Below, in pieces: positions 49,801 through 63,351 of a stretch of 64,000 bases of DNA. Each line of letters starts with the position of its first letter. Position 1 is the first letter of the stretch. The notes under the pieces were generated by a model, which had not been told where the DNA came from, searched no databases, and saw nothing but the letters and a program-made list of their open reading frames with translations. Source of the DNA: Echinococcus granulosus (lineage: Eukaryota; Platyhelminthes; Cestoda; Cyclophyllidea; Taeniidae). The DNA lies in the NCBI RefSeq assembly GCF_000524195.1, contig NW_020170386.1, positions 768,105 through 832,104 of the forward strand. The letters are read 5' to 3'. The position numbers and the translations under genes were made by a program.

Positions 49801-52800
49801 TAGTTTTCCTTGCAGGAGTAAAATATTGGGGTACAATACCGAGGTCTAATGCCAATTTACTGTATAAAACTTTGCGAAGGGCGAACTTGTTGCACTGACT
49901 GTTATTTTTTGGAAGTAATGCTAGTTTTACCTTCTAGATGTTCTCTTCTACATTGGCACCATGCATTCCTCTTTGTCCCTTCAATAAGTTGTAATTTTAT
50001 TTTAAAAATTTGAGCAGTGCTATTGGGATTGCTTTCATTGCTTGCCCTGCTCTTACGTTGATTTTCGGCTCGGAAAACCGTCACAAAACGTGTTTTTTGA
50101 CTGATAGGTCATGTTTAGCCCTTCTCTATGTGCTCGTGTCTCAAGTGAGGGTATTTCTCCCTCTCTATTGCTCGGTTTTCGTAGTTACCCTAGTATCCCG
50201 TCTAATGGGAAGGTAGCCATATACGAACGGTCAGGACTACTAGCTAAAGCCGATTATTTTTAACAGTTACCTCACTTTTTATTAGTTTTCATTTTATTAC
50301 TTTTATGGTGTGTGAGAAATTACATGGATCCGTCTTTTGTTTACTTGCCATTATTGATAATACCAGCTGGTTTGCTGAATAGACGAAATTTGACAAGTAT
50401 ATTTTGCTGTCAATAAATTGAATATGCAGCTGACTCACTACTCCACTCAATGGCTAGAGTGCTAGAGTCATGCCTTTTGAATACTAGCTCTGCCCTTTTG
50501 TCAAAGTTGATGTCCCACGCGCTGCTGCAATCGGGAAATTCAGTTTACATATAAACATCCGCACGATCACAACTGCCTCGCGGGACTTGTGAACTTTTTG
50601 GCACATCTTTATTATCCTTATCTTAAATTATCTGGATTCTCGTGTTCACGCGTTCCGTGTGTGGGTTCGCGCACACAGTCGTCCAGGTACTCCACATACA
50701 CGCCATGACGTAATAATTAAATTGCATTAACGGATTTTTTTGCCATTGGTCGAACGGTCTTGCCGAATGTAGCTACTGTACAATCACCAATCCCGTAAGC
50801 CTGATTCATTTATTCAGTCGATTCGGATTTACTAAGGGCTGTCTGCTAGCGATGCATCCAAGAGGCACGTAGTCCATAGTGGCACGGACAGCATCTCTTC
50901 AACGGATGCATCCTCTTGTCACACGAACTTTCCACATCCGCCTGACTCACTGTTTCTCGTGAATCGTGCCACTTGGCGTCGGTCGCAACAGCTATTCAAA
51001 TTTCATCCATCCCATCTTTACGGCATTATCTGGAGATCAGATCCTGTCGATTACTTTTGTACTGTAGCACGCATTTCTCCTATCTTGTTACATCGGCTTG
51101 TGGCTTCCTTCGACTCATAGTTGCCAACTTTGGTGGTAGGTGGTTTTTTACGCGTTGGGGCCCCCTTAATTTTTAGACTTGTGATAGCATTGCTTTCTGT
51201 CAATCACACACACACACACACACATTCGTGTTTACGTGCACTGGTAATGACTTAATTTTTTCACTGACAAACTCTTGAGGTCTTTACGAAGGTGGTCTTT
51301 TCGATTTGGGTGACCGTATCTTCGGTAAAATAGGAATATAGTTTTAGTATTTAAATAGATCATTGGAAATAGTTTTCTTCTGAGGCAAAAACATCTTGCT
51401 TGAGCCGAGCTTGTGTGTATCATCGGCAAAATTTGTGGCGAAGCCAAGCATTTCCATTCATCTCGACATGCACCTAATCCGTAGTGGTTAAATGTCATGA
51501 CAGGGTTTTCGTTCCTTTCGTTCTTTTGCTGAGCCGTTCTCCACATCTATTTCTCCTGGCCTTGATGTGAACCCACGGAGAGTATTTTACCCAGTTGTCT
51601 TTCACAGTTTAAGGTAACCTACTGTCATCGTGGTTTTCGCTTCGCACTAGTGACTTATTATGAGGATACCAGGTTTACCAAAATAGGAACGAGTATTCTC
51701 CAAAATGCAATGAAGCGTGGTTATTATTTCCTGACCGGCAATGCTTTGTAGTTTTTGCTTCAAAGCATTGTTCAAATTCAACGTTCAGTATTTCTCCTAC
51801 CTACAAAATTTATCCAACTCCGAAGAGATCACGGCTGTGAGATGCAGTGCTGATGATTACTTCTTTTTTCTAGGCATTGATAATGTGTTGCTGATGTTCA
51901 CGGCGATGCTAAGTGACCAAAAGTTGTTGGTCTGCTCCCAAAGCTTGGTCCGTCTTACCGAGGCCTGTCACGCTCTCACATCGATTATCTACCCACTAAA
52001 ATACGGGTGAGTTTGCATTCTAGCACTTCCATCACGCGTATGAGGGCCAACAGCTTGCTTGTTATTTAGACACGTGTTGTTTAATACAACAACACGCCCC
52101 AGTCTTGGGTTGTTTGTCCCCTGCTGACGAGTAACTGGTTGCTCCCGGCCTCCTGCTGGCATATGTGCACAGGATGCCGTGTGCAACGTCACCACTCTTA
52201 CTATTGCCTCACAGGATAAGACCCTTGACTGCCAGGGAAGTAAAAACCGAACAACGTCCTACTTTTTGCATCACAACGAAGCGCATTCCGGGTATCACTT
52301 CTGAAATCTTTCCCTAATCCCATCAAAAAAATCTTGAACAGCATTGACAAACGTTGCAATTCATTTATATGCGATAATATTCATGTTTTTAGTTTTAATT
52401 CGGCGTTTTTTATTTTCGTTGACGGCATTTTTTAAGTAAACTGAATGGCGGTTTTAACTAAGTATCTGTGGAGGACGTAAAATCTCCCTTGGTAATGCAA
52501 AAACGATTAAAAGGTGTTTAGCAGGAATGCTTTTTTCATTCCTCTCCCCATTACCAGGGGGTCATTATTACTGGCATACTTTGAACCAACGTTATTTTAT
52601 CACAGCAACACTTATGTTCCCATTCTACCGAGAGGCCTGCTGGATTATCTGAGTGCTCCAACGCCCTTCCTTTACGGCATCCACGCGTCCTACCGTCATC
52701 TTCTTCCCGATATTGTAAGTGATTCGTATACGTACGTCCTTAATGTTGTGTTGTAGGGGTAAATGCCGTGTTTAGGCGCTAAGGGTAGATTAGAATTAGC

Positions 52801-55800
52801 TTAAATGCAGGATCTTTACTGCAGCACGCCCTGTACTAGACGGAGGGCTTTTTAGTCAGTTAAATTAATATTTTTAAAACCACTCAACTCTTTTTTTCAT
52901 CGATTGTTTTAAGGATGAATAAGTCCCCGATTTCGGATTATGGCGTTAAATTGTGATGTAGATTTTTTGATATTTGATTATTATTGTGGCGAAATCTAAC
53001 AACAGTCTTATGTATTGAACCAAACTGTTCGTATCAGGATTCATTCAGCTCTAGTTCCCTGTTCGCCTTGTTACACACAGCTTACTTCTGGTTGGGTTTT
53101 AACAGGTACGTCATTGTGCAGTTATTGTCTTTCCCACAGCCGGATGTATTCATAGCAGATCTCGATGTCGGACGTGTTATTTGCCCAGAGAATATCCCTC
53201 TTCCCCAGATTCCTCAACCCTTCCTCACCGAGGCAATACAAAGCCTCTTCCATGTAAGGAGTTCCCTAATTACATTCCTCTTTTTAACTATTGAGCCGCC
53301 CATTTCGCTTTGTTTGTACCCAATCTGTTTAGCCTATAGGCCTGTAGATTTTTAAAACCTTGTCGAACTAGAGGGTTTTATTAGTGGTGGCGTCATACGT
53401 CTAGATATTGAGTCCCGACCTATTGATCTCTGACAACGTCTACCCTCCTCCACCGGAGACTGTACCCCAACTGACTCCCGAGCAGATCGACAAGAAACTG
53501 CGTGCCGTATTCCTACATCTATTCGCATCCATCTTCGTTGGTTATCGCTCCTGCCTCACCATCACTCGCATTCATCCACAGCCCGTCATCCACTTCAACC
53601 GGGTGAGCACATCATAATCTTCCCATCCTCTTCGAGCACATTTGCCCTCGCAAATAATCCAGTCATTGCTTCTATATGCTTTACACACCCTAAGTAGGGG
53701 TAAAAGTTGGTTTTTATCATATCTACAGTAACTAGTTACGAACAAAACAAATCTATTTTCTACTTAATTTGCTAACATGGGTTCGTTCAGTCATTTATGA
53801 TATATTTTTCACAAATAACGTTAAATTTCGTTGTATTTTGTACATATTAGTACTTCATTACCATTATTTTGTTTTAAGTGCGACGGATCGCCCACGTAGT
53901 TGTGGATCCACTGCGATTTCTCTAGGTTATTGTGAATAGTAAGAAGTTTATCAAAGTGAAATTGAGCTGGGAACTTAAGCATTTGTGCATATGTTGTCTG
54001 CAGTCGCTGTTTCTGGTGTTGCGAGGCGTGCACGAGCCGGACGACTTTTTCGACCGTCTTCTCTCTAGCATGCGCTTCCACCGGTTTGTGCTGGAGCGTG
54101 GTCCACCATTTCGGGTGTGCGACCTCTTTGACGAGGCGTATGATGTGGCGCGCACCAAGGCGCAACCTCTCGTGCCTCAATTCGTTGCCGACGTTTCCTT
54201 CCCCGACATGGATTACGAAGCCTTCCTCACCGATTTCACCCTCTCTCTTGATCGTATCGCTCAAAAATTCATGGAAAATGTACGTTCTACCCTCCCAGCT
54301 TTTTTAGTATGTTCTCTACCAGCGTCACGTACATGTGTGATACCCCCAATTTTTCTTGCATGAGCCTAGCATTGCACATGCGTGACTTGTGTTTACAATA
54401 ACTACTTGTACTAAATGGTGTCACAAATAGATTGATTAACTTTTAAAAAATGAAACTGTTGTATGACATTCTTGATATGCGAATAATTGTTTTGATTTTT
54501 TGAATAGCATTTGAATAGGCGCTTTCAGTAAAGTGAGTGTTGAAGCCATGTTAGAACAATAGTACATCTGGGTTGTGGTAGTCTATTTTCTTCTGAGGCC
54601 CTAATAGTCGACAGTGGGTGTTCTAAGGATTGGAATTTGAAGCGATTAGTGTACACACAAACAAAACATGAATTTGATTTGGTATCATTGTTTAATCTAG
54701 TGTTTCCACTTATTATTATTTGCTTACCTATTAAACATAACTACTGAAATGCATTCTTTTGCCTCAAATCTATTCGTTGATTGATGGTGACCATAAGTTT
54801 CCTTTTACATTGTTATGTTTCAATTTTCATACATGGCTCCACTTGCCTGGTCCAAGGTATTGCATTATAAATTGTCTAGGTGTGTCCTGGTCACCGCTAC
54901 CCATACCTCTGCGTTTTTGGATATATGATCTAGAATGAATAGTAACCAGCATTTGCCACGGATTTATCTAGCTGAAGCTCTTTTTGCCTTTTTCGAGCAC
55001 AGACATGCGGTGACACTTGCAGATGGACGGCTGTATGCTTAAGTGCTTATTAAATGTGGTGTAATGCTTTTCCCACTTTTCCCTCACATCCTGTTCGTCT
55101 GACGGTGAAGAATTTCTCTGTCGGGAATGCTTTGGTTCCTCTATTGCGATGTGAAAGCTCTTTTTTGCGCGTGATGAGAGTCGGTTTCAGAAAACACTAC
55201 TAGTACACTCACATCTCCCCTGTGGCCTCAATTATGTTTATATCGTTTAAATAATTACTATTTTAGGGCTTTTTCATTTTCATGCTAGTAGTATTTAATT
55301 ACATAGTGGTTGAATTCAACAATTTTATGCTGTTACAATTTTTAATTCCTGTGAACACTTGTGGTTGTGCAGTTTGGATTTGAATAAGGAAATATGTAAC
55401 GTGTATCTGTTTATGGTGCTTAAACTATAATCACTGACCGCTTGTGTTATCTGATGGGTTTTAACTATGTTGAATTGGTAATACCATTTTAACTGTTAGC
55501 AGTGGAGTCGGAGTAGTTTCAAACGGTGAGCACCAATAAACTATCTCCTTATGAACCGTATTCCATTTACCCTGCGTACACTCCATCAAGTCAAACCAGT
55601 CTGCTTCAGTGTGTGTGGATGCATTTGCATGTATGTGGTGGGCTATTCGAATAACCTTACATGTTTTTCGGATTTGTTCATTGAAGTTGACTACATTGTG
55701 CATTTCCCTTATACATAGGAGCACGACGAGGGCCATCAAATTGTTGACGTAATTCAGGCAGAGGCAGTAGAAGCGCACAATCGTCTTCACCACCGCCCCT

Positions 55801-58800
55801 TCCCTCGACTTAACGCCCAAAAAGTAGACGAGTTTGTACAGGTGGCTCAGGAGCTGCGTAGCCAATCGTGAGTTCCATTTCCAAAAACGAATATCTTACC
55901 AAATACTTCCACAGATAGGTCTTGTCTTCTGGAATAAACTTTAATGCCATAGCTTGCATTTTACCTATCATTGAAATTGTTGAATTCGTACAATTAGATT
56001 CTACCAGACAGTATTTCTTTCGTTTGTATAGCAACTAATTGGGCTATGATGTACTTATTAGTTAAAACTTGCGCGAGGTAGTTTGTCTATCTAACACTTT
56101 TGTCATTTACCATTTTTGGTATGGTATAAAAAGCATGGCAATCATGTAAACCAGTTTGGCAGTCAATAAACACATAATCGAGGTTGTTGTTTTATCTGCT
56201 ATGCTTGCAGAATTCTTTTACTTTTCTAACAATTCAGTAAATAAAGTAAACTTATCAATAACCAATACTTTTAATCCTCCTTTGAACGGACATGAATATT
56301 TTACAATCTTTGTGTCAGTAAAAATATATTGGCTGTATTTTAGCAACTCTCCACTGTAATAAAAAAGAATAGATTTTACTGCTGAAGCTGTGATATTAAT
56401 TGAATTTTGACGCACAACACCGCCTTATTCCTTGACTTCTCATTTGCATGAAAATTTGTTTTTAGAACCTTTTCGCCTCCTCGTGCGTTTCATTAAGATA
56501 TTTACAAGCAAGTTGTCTGCTTTATCTTGGCATTCTTTCAAGTTGTGTTTGCGCTTTATCCAGAGTGCCACTGACCATGGAGGTGGAGGAAAAGCCTCGC
56601 ATTGTGCCCAAAGGTGAGCAGTTGGACCGTAACGCGTTCAAATCAGAGCTGCCCTCGGACAAATGCCGTGTTATCCGTGAATTTGTCGCTGACATCTTCG
56701 ATTTGCACATCACCGAGGCTCTCAAGGTGTCTCCTTATTTCATGACCTCCTTCATCATCCCTGATTTAATAGTTCCTCATTACCACTTTAGAGTGCCATC
56801 CGTGCTCTGTAGATCAGTGTCTATGTTTCGACTGCAGTTATGTGCGTTTTCGTAGTACACCGATTTGGATAACAAATTATACAATATTATCGTGGTATAT
56901 GTTGCTCTTCATATTCTTTATTTTATCTTTCATTGACTATGACCCTTTGTTTAGATGTTAAAAATAACTATTTGTTTCCGAATCATCCCTTTTGTGCTCA
57001 CTGATACGTTACATCCTTGAGTCGATCTTTTCTCACATTTTTTTAACAATTAATGTCTCAGCGTTCAAATATCTTCGACCTTTGATGTCTTTATGCATTC
57101 CTCATAAGTGCAGATGTCGTAAGTCCCGACTGCATTTGGAATTATTTTATGCAATCAGCAATATGGTTTTCTTTGAAGATCTCAAGCATCACTTACAAGT
57201 TGTGTTTGCAAATAATAAAGCCTGTTGCATGCCTTTTCAGCGTCGTAACACTATTCGACAGAACTTGAAGTCACAGCCCTTTCGACGCCTCTTTGTGGAT
57301 GAGCTGTGCAAGAGAATCATTCCACCCATGGCCTCTTCTGAAAGTCTCAACTCCACCTTTCCCGAAGCCGTGACTGTGGAGTTCGAGCGTCGAGCCTCAC
57401 TCAACTGGGAGCAGTTTGATGTCATCGTGGGACTCCTTGATGAGGCCTTGCGCTACGAGGGGATGTCCTACAACACCGTTATAGCTCCTCCTGTTTTGGA
57501 ACTTACTACCAGAATCAGTACTGTAGGCACTGGTTTTGCTTTTTAAAACATATATGCAAGCTAACTTTAGGCTAATAAGAGTTGAACCCTCTGCTATTTT
57601 ACTGGCAAGCAAGCCAAGTCATTAGCCGACTACCTGTGGAATTTCGATGTTCATGAGCTCTAATTGCTGAATGGCACATGAAGCAGTAGATGTCCGTTAT
57701 CGGTCTGGCAGTATTGATGGGGTCATACTTTGACTTAAGAGCATGACTCTTCCCTTCATAATTTTATTTCCATATTTCCATAATTTGCATTTAATCGATT
57801 CAATGAATCTAGATGTTAGACACGCCTTTCATAGTGCCATTTTTGACTCAATATCGTTGGAGGTTGTTGTTGATGTACACGCACGCATTTTATTGGCGCT
57901 AGCACCCGTTTATTTGCTAAGTAACCTTGTTAATCGCGCGAAATTTTGCCTTCGAAGTACTTTTCTATGGTCTGGTCATTATGAAGCATGGTCGATTTCC
58001 TCGTATGGACTCACAGAAACTGCTGTAGTCAATTACTGGACCCACCGGATCTCTAACCTCATGCCACATTGGGCCAAATTGTGGGGTGAAGCTGTACTAT
58101 TTTACCCCATAATGAGTGAGGGTAATTTACTCTGTCTGCCGTCCCTATTGCAGCAACTCGGCGGGATGCGTTATTTTGCCAACATGACGCATCACATACA
58201 GCGTCACAGGATCTGGTCGGAAATGAGTTTCTGGGAGGATGTCTTCAACGAGCAAGTGAACAACCAAATCAAGCAGCTCTATTTGCATCAATCCGAGGAG
58301 GAGCGCAAAAGCGGTATTCCCTCTGCTGATCTCCCGGTAAATTTTATCTCTATTCTTGGTGTTACTGCCCTTACTAAACTACTTCGTAGGCAAAAGCCCT
58401 TGTGAATCATATATGTGTGATCTGTGTACTTCTACTACATAGTCATATGCATATTTTACATTGTTATCATACCATGGAGTGGTTCTGTTGATGCAATCAC
58501 AGTGCCTTTTAGCTCACAAGCCGTCAAACAGTTATATTCCCGAATATTTTATGTTGCCAACACGTGACTACCGATGCCTCTACGCAATTGTGTCATTTTC
58601 GAAAACTTAATAGCAGTAAAATAACATTGTGAGTCGGACTTAGTGAATGCACGACGAACTTGCGACCTTGCACCATACGTCTGCCAATTCTTATTGAATC
58701 TGCTTGTGCGCGCTGTTTTGAAGGCTAATTTATTTGATCTTTGGGGGAAAAGGCCTTTGCAAACAAATCACACAATTAAACATTGTCAACAGGATTTCTG

Positions 58801-61800
58801 CGTATGCTTTCGAGACTTCAAACCTATTCTTTTTTGTGGCGCTTAAGGATTTTACTTCTGACATAACAATAGGATTTTATCGTCCAAAAAGAAGCATTTA
58901 TGTGCTATTTGCTTTATTTACAGATTGTCTACTCATTGACGGATTGATTCTTAAGGGGTACAGCGGTATATGCAAGTAATATTTTACTAGAAAAGATAGC
59001 TGGCGATAGAAGGAAGGGTTGTGAATATCGCTGCATGAATACACAGAGTGATAGATATTGCCCTCTTTTTTTCTGCGAAGACAATTTACTCGTCTGACCA
59101 GTCGGTGCTGGAGATAGCGGCGGAGGAGCTGCGCTCGGGCAGTCTGCGCTCGGCAGAGTTGCAGGCGAGTCTGCAGCAACAGGAGGAGGGCACGGTGTAC
59201 GCGCAGATCCTCCATTTCATAAATCTCATTGCCAACTTCCGTGTTCCTCTGAACGCTGCCGCACCCCTCATTCCTAGCACTGATCAGTTCGGTGGCGTCA
59301 CCTCTGCTCCCGCTTCCTCGCAGGTGGCCTCCGTCTCCGGTGTTCTGCCTGCCGGCGGCGCTCAACAGTACCAGCGTGGGCTGCCAAATGGCTGGCCTGC
59401 GGGCACCCCCAGCCCAATCAATTACCCCCACGACAGGCGTGATTTGTCCTTCACCAGGTGAGGATGTCCTCCTTTCATGCATTAGCACATTTGCTCCCTA
59501 CGATGTAGTCTTGATTGCACCGCAGTTAAGGCAGCATTTTAGTCTCCTATGTTATCCATTTTTGTAAAAATGGGGTCACTTTCATCCCTCTGTCTTAGTA
59601 TGTGATTGATGCGCTGGCATTTTACTTAACCGTCAACTGCTCATGAATAAAGAGGCGCAACCTTCGGACCGCAAGTAAACAGGTCTTCATCAGCTCAAAG
59701 CATTGCTTTTCTTGTACTCGGGCACAATAAAGCCCAAGGCTGTTTAGACGGAGTAGTAGTTAGGCCCATCGTTCCCATTCGTCACCACAATACTTGTGAG
59801 TATAATTAGATTTTTCGTGCGTGGTTTTTTTGTTCTGTTGTTCATGTTACATCCTAAGGTTTTAAGGCTACCCTTTAGTGTGCACGCCTGGTCGCTTTCT
59901 TTTACTGCATGCATGGACTGCTTTTACTAACCTTTGTATATACCTCAATCGCCCACTAGTTTTTTAGGTGGAAAGTAGAAGAGCGATGCACGTGTTTAGA
60001 AGCATTGCAATCGAATTTTGGAGGAGAGATCTGCTTGCCATCTACCGGATACTTTTTAGACTCTTTTCTTTTCTAGTGCATGAATGGCCGGGCTTCCAAG
60101 TCTCAAAGGTTAAACAGTTAATTATAGAGCCAAACTATACAAACTATCCAATAACCATTTAATGGTCCTGTTTATTTTATTCCACTATTCGTATATTTTC
60201 AATTCGGGGATTTTAGCATATCAAAGACATTTTTAAAAATACTTCGAAATGAGAAAACCATTTCTCGGGGTGTTGATACCTTATTTAATAGTGTTAAATT
60301 TTTTTATGCTCCATCAAAGCACGTTACTATTTTTTTTGCTGCTAGTGCTTTTACTTCGGTTACGAAATGAATTCTTCTTTCCAGTTTTTTTTTCAAAGTA
60401 TTTGTTGTGGGTATGATGTGGGCTTTGGTGTTGCGAATAGTTGCAAGCTGGTATCACGCAACGCCGAAATTTCACGCCAAGGTGTTGGCTCATCACCGCT
60501 GGTGAGTTGATGCGCCTCCTGAGAATTTCGTCTCCAAATAGAGTTCTTTAATTAGCTTCAGTGATCTCAACCATTTCTCACTTTTTTGTACAGTCTCCTT
60601 AAAAGGAGATTTTCGAGCCAATCTGCCATCTTTGAGTGACGGGATCATAATTTGTGGTAATTCATTCATAAACCCCTGCTTTTTTTGGACAGCACGAAAT
60701 TGGATGTAAACAATCGACTGATAGGATTTTTATCGCTTTTGTTCACACACCCACGACAACATGGGTCTAAATTAAGCTTAGTATTTTATTGTTAAACATT
60801 GACTTTTTAGCACCTAGTTCCTTATTGTGGAGTGATTGAATGGGTGGATGTGTGCCCATGAGAGTCGAAAGCCTTGTTTGGTGTTTCCACGTTTGCGCAT
60901 TAAAGTTGCACATCATATAACTTCGGCGGTTAACTTTTTAGCACATTGCTATCGTCGAATCACAATGAGCGTAGATCCGTTTCCCATGGTGGCAGTAGCA
61001 GTGGTGTCGGAGGTGGAGGACTGGGTCAGCACCACGGCCACCACGTCTCGTCCATTCCTCCTGGAGGAGGTGGGACGTCATCGTCGTCATTGTCGCGAGA
61101 CGCTGTTCCCACCTCTGACGTTGTTCTCGGCGAATTGGCAGAGTGGATCTGTAAATTTGTTGAAAAGGTCGGCGCCGAAAATGCCCTCCCGGAGGCCAGC
61201 ATTATTCAGATTAAAAACAAAGTAGACAGTATGTTTTCCCCTTGTTCTTAACTGGTCTGAATGACCTACGATCAGTATTGGCTAAAGTAGTTACTCTCGT
61301 CACTCGTCGGAGATTTAATGAAAATACATCGATAAAGCTGTTTAAGCGTATGCATTAGCAGTCATTCGTAACGCATGACGAGTACATAAATGACCGATTC
61401 GATTTTTAATTTAATGTGTACTTGAGTCCTTCTTTGTCTTCCCTACGAAACATTTCAATGATATAATAACATTTAAAACAAAAATTTTCTCTTTAAGGTA
61501 TTTTGGAAGGTCATTTACTTAACCTGGCGGATATCTATCCCGAGGTGAAGAAAATTCCAAAAATTAAAAAGGTAACGCTAGTCTTAACGCGATATCAATT
61601 TATTTGTACCAGAAAGCTATCCATACCTCATCACAATAGCATACTATAGTGGTGAAGATTGTTGGCCTTGCTCTTTTTAACCCAGCATGATAAATCCCTG
61701 TCGAATTTATTGTCCAAGCTTTCCCCAAGTTGTTTTTGCGAGAAAGTGTTTGATTAGTTGAGGCACGTTCCCGGCCTCCATTGAACTTGAATAATTGCAT

Positions 61801-63351
61801 TGTAGCCGGAGATAGCGAACCCGGCGCTTCTCGCGGATGAGAGCATAATTCGGCTAGCGGGTCTGGATCGGCTGCCCTGTCAGTTGCTCATTGACGGCCG
61901 AATGGAGCGAGTTGGCGACAGCGGCGGCAGTGGTGGTGCTGGCGGAGGCGACTGGAGTCGGTCAGAGCAGATGGTCTTCTTTGATGCTAATAACGCTAAC
62001 GTGGTGGCGCCTTCCTCACATGAGATCTTCAACGAGGAGGTGGACAGTGTCATTCGTACCCTACTACCCGCTCAAGGGGCCCTCTTCGTTACTAACTACC
62101 GCGTCATATTCATTGGCGTGCCAAAGGATCCCTTCCGTATGTGCTTCGCCGTTGACCGGAGATACAGACTTGGATTTTTAATGATCCTGATTTTTTAACT
62201 GTATGAAAAACATTAATTTTGATTATCGTCTGTTTTTCTGTAGTTTGAGACAATAGACTCTAAATAACAGCCTTAGCTGTGCTCTATCTACTATTCTTTG
62301 CAACTACTTGATTTCACCGAGAATCCCTTTCATGAAAAACGTTGGAGCTCAAATAAACTCAGAGGCCCATGATGTCACGAAAATGTATATCGTTCAGACA
62401 AAAGTGGTTTTTCCGTTTGCAAAATTTATTAGTTTTCACATCGTTGCGTAACAAATAAGACTTTTTTAATCAAGAAGTTTTTAGAACCGAGCTGTATATT
62501 TTTCTGCATTTCGATTTATTGTTATCAAACTACGTCGACGCGTCCTTTTGACCATCAAATATAAGCACTTACTTTATCATATTTTATTTATCATATTTAT
62601 CATATTATCATATTTTATCATATCATATTATCATATTTTATCATATATCATATTATCATATTATCATATTTAAGCTATTTCTGTTCTTGACATCTATCAA
62701 TCAGGGTGGTCAATCAAATTAAGAAAAAATTGATTGCTAGTGCTGCTTCACATTTGCCCGTATTTGCCTGTTGAGACGGTCGGCAAACATTAGCGTTCTG
62801 CTCATGTTTCAAACTAAAAGTTTCATTTTAGAGACTCATGCGCAGTGGATATCAATAGGTTGGACACGTAAGGGTTGGTTTTTAGTCTATGCATTAGGAC
62901 TATTGGAGCAATTTCTGTACCATTGTGTTCATGTAGAGTCGAACAAAGTGGTGTGCCGCAGTTTCCCTGTCGCTGCACTGCACTCGATTAAACGGATGGG
63001 TAGCACACGGGTGGTGACCACCATCCCCGTGGCACCTACAATTGCAACATCTCTCGAAATGGGCGCTGGCGGTGGTAGCAGTGGTAAAAAACAACACCGG
63101 AAGCTGCGTGTTGGCGGCGTCTCGTCTTCTTCTTCTTCTTCCACAGAGACATTGGACATCTATCGCCTGCGTGCGCTCACAATGCAGATGATGCGCCTCG
63201 GCTTCGACCCTGATGAGGTACCTTCTGAGGCACGTGACGATTTGCGACACCTCCTTGTCGAACTGCGCTTCCACGCCATCATTGGACTCAGCTTCAACTC
63301 TCCGAACTCTCGAGCATCCCAGGCATTGTTTGCCTCAGAAAATGCTAATGG
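46900..63351 (+). CDS. SBF2: SBF1/SBF2 (MTMR5/MTMR13) orthologue, N-terminal 1281 residues, partial at right edge
   Basis: Nineteen exons, all in phase: 46900-46954, 47340-47425, 47688-48077, 48208-48313, 49626-49742, 51874-52006, 52606-52714, 53140-53253, 53405-53602, 54004-54279, 55719-55867, 56564-56726, 57241-57522, 58154-58336, 59081-59457, 60942-61228, 61498-61571, 61806-62136, 62937-63351. The start MIRLADYVVIVGYD matches the SBF2 N-terminus. uDENN is about 1-190, with a low-complexity insert near 85-155. cDENN is about 240-370 (NTYVPILPRGLLDYLSAPTP, IADLDVGRV). dDENN is about 390-520 (RAVFLHLFASIFVGYRSCL, ERGPPFRVCDLFDE). The SBF2 domain is about 530-860. GRAM is about 1050-1280 (LLPAQGALFVTNYRVIF, VVCRSFPVAAL). 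DENN modules act as Rab exchange factors (Rab21/Rab28 for SBF), and the pseudophosphatase part partners MTMR2. Myotubularin and PH domains must lie beyond the window. SBF1 versus SBF2 is unresolved. Confidence 0.95.
48078..48207 (+). other. GC-AG intron of SBF (intron 3)
   Basis: Exon 3 ends FKVLQ at CAG|GCACGT and exon 4 begins NCLSILYT after TTTTTTTTCCAG. With this GC donor the protein aligns with no gap to human SBF2 (RLYYPEIFRACLGLIYT region) and the phase is 0/0. The nearest GT donors either shift the frame or drop three residues. Confidence 0.7.
51205..51224. repeat. (CA)10 microsatellite in SBF intron 5
   Basis: A perfect CA dinucleotide run of 20 bases, between exons 49626-49742 and 51874-52006. 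It should be length-polymorphic. Confidence 0.9.
62573..62671. repeat. TATCAT-type minisatellite in SBF intron 18
   Basis: About 100 bases of tandem ATTTATCAT, ATTATCAT and TATCAT units with variable spacing, inside the intron 62137-62936 that splits the GRAM domain. It is pure AT except for one C per unit. Confidence 0.85.

Noticed and set aside
53821..54264. 147-codon minus-strand ORF
   Set aside because: It mirrors SBF exon 10 and extends into intron. No protein-like features.
58898..59488. 196-codon minus-strand ORF
   Set aside because: It is antisense to SBF exon 15, which is firmly supported by homology. It has no domain of its own.
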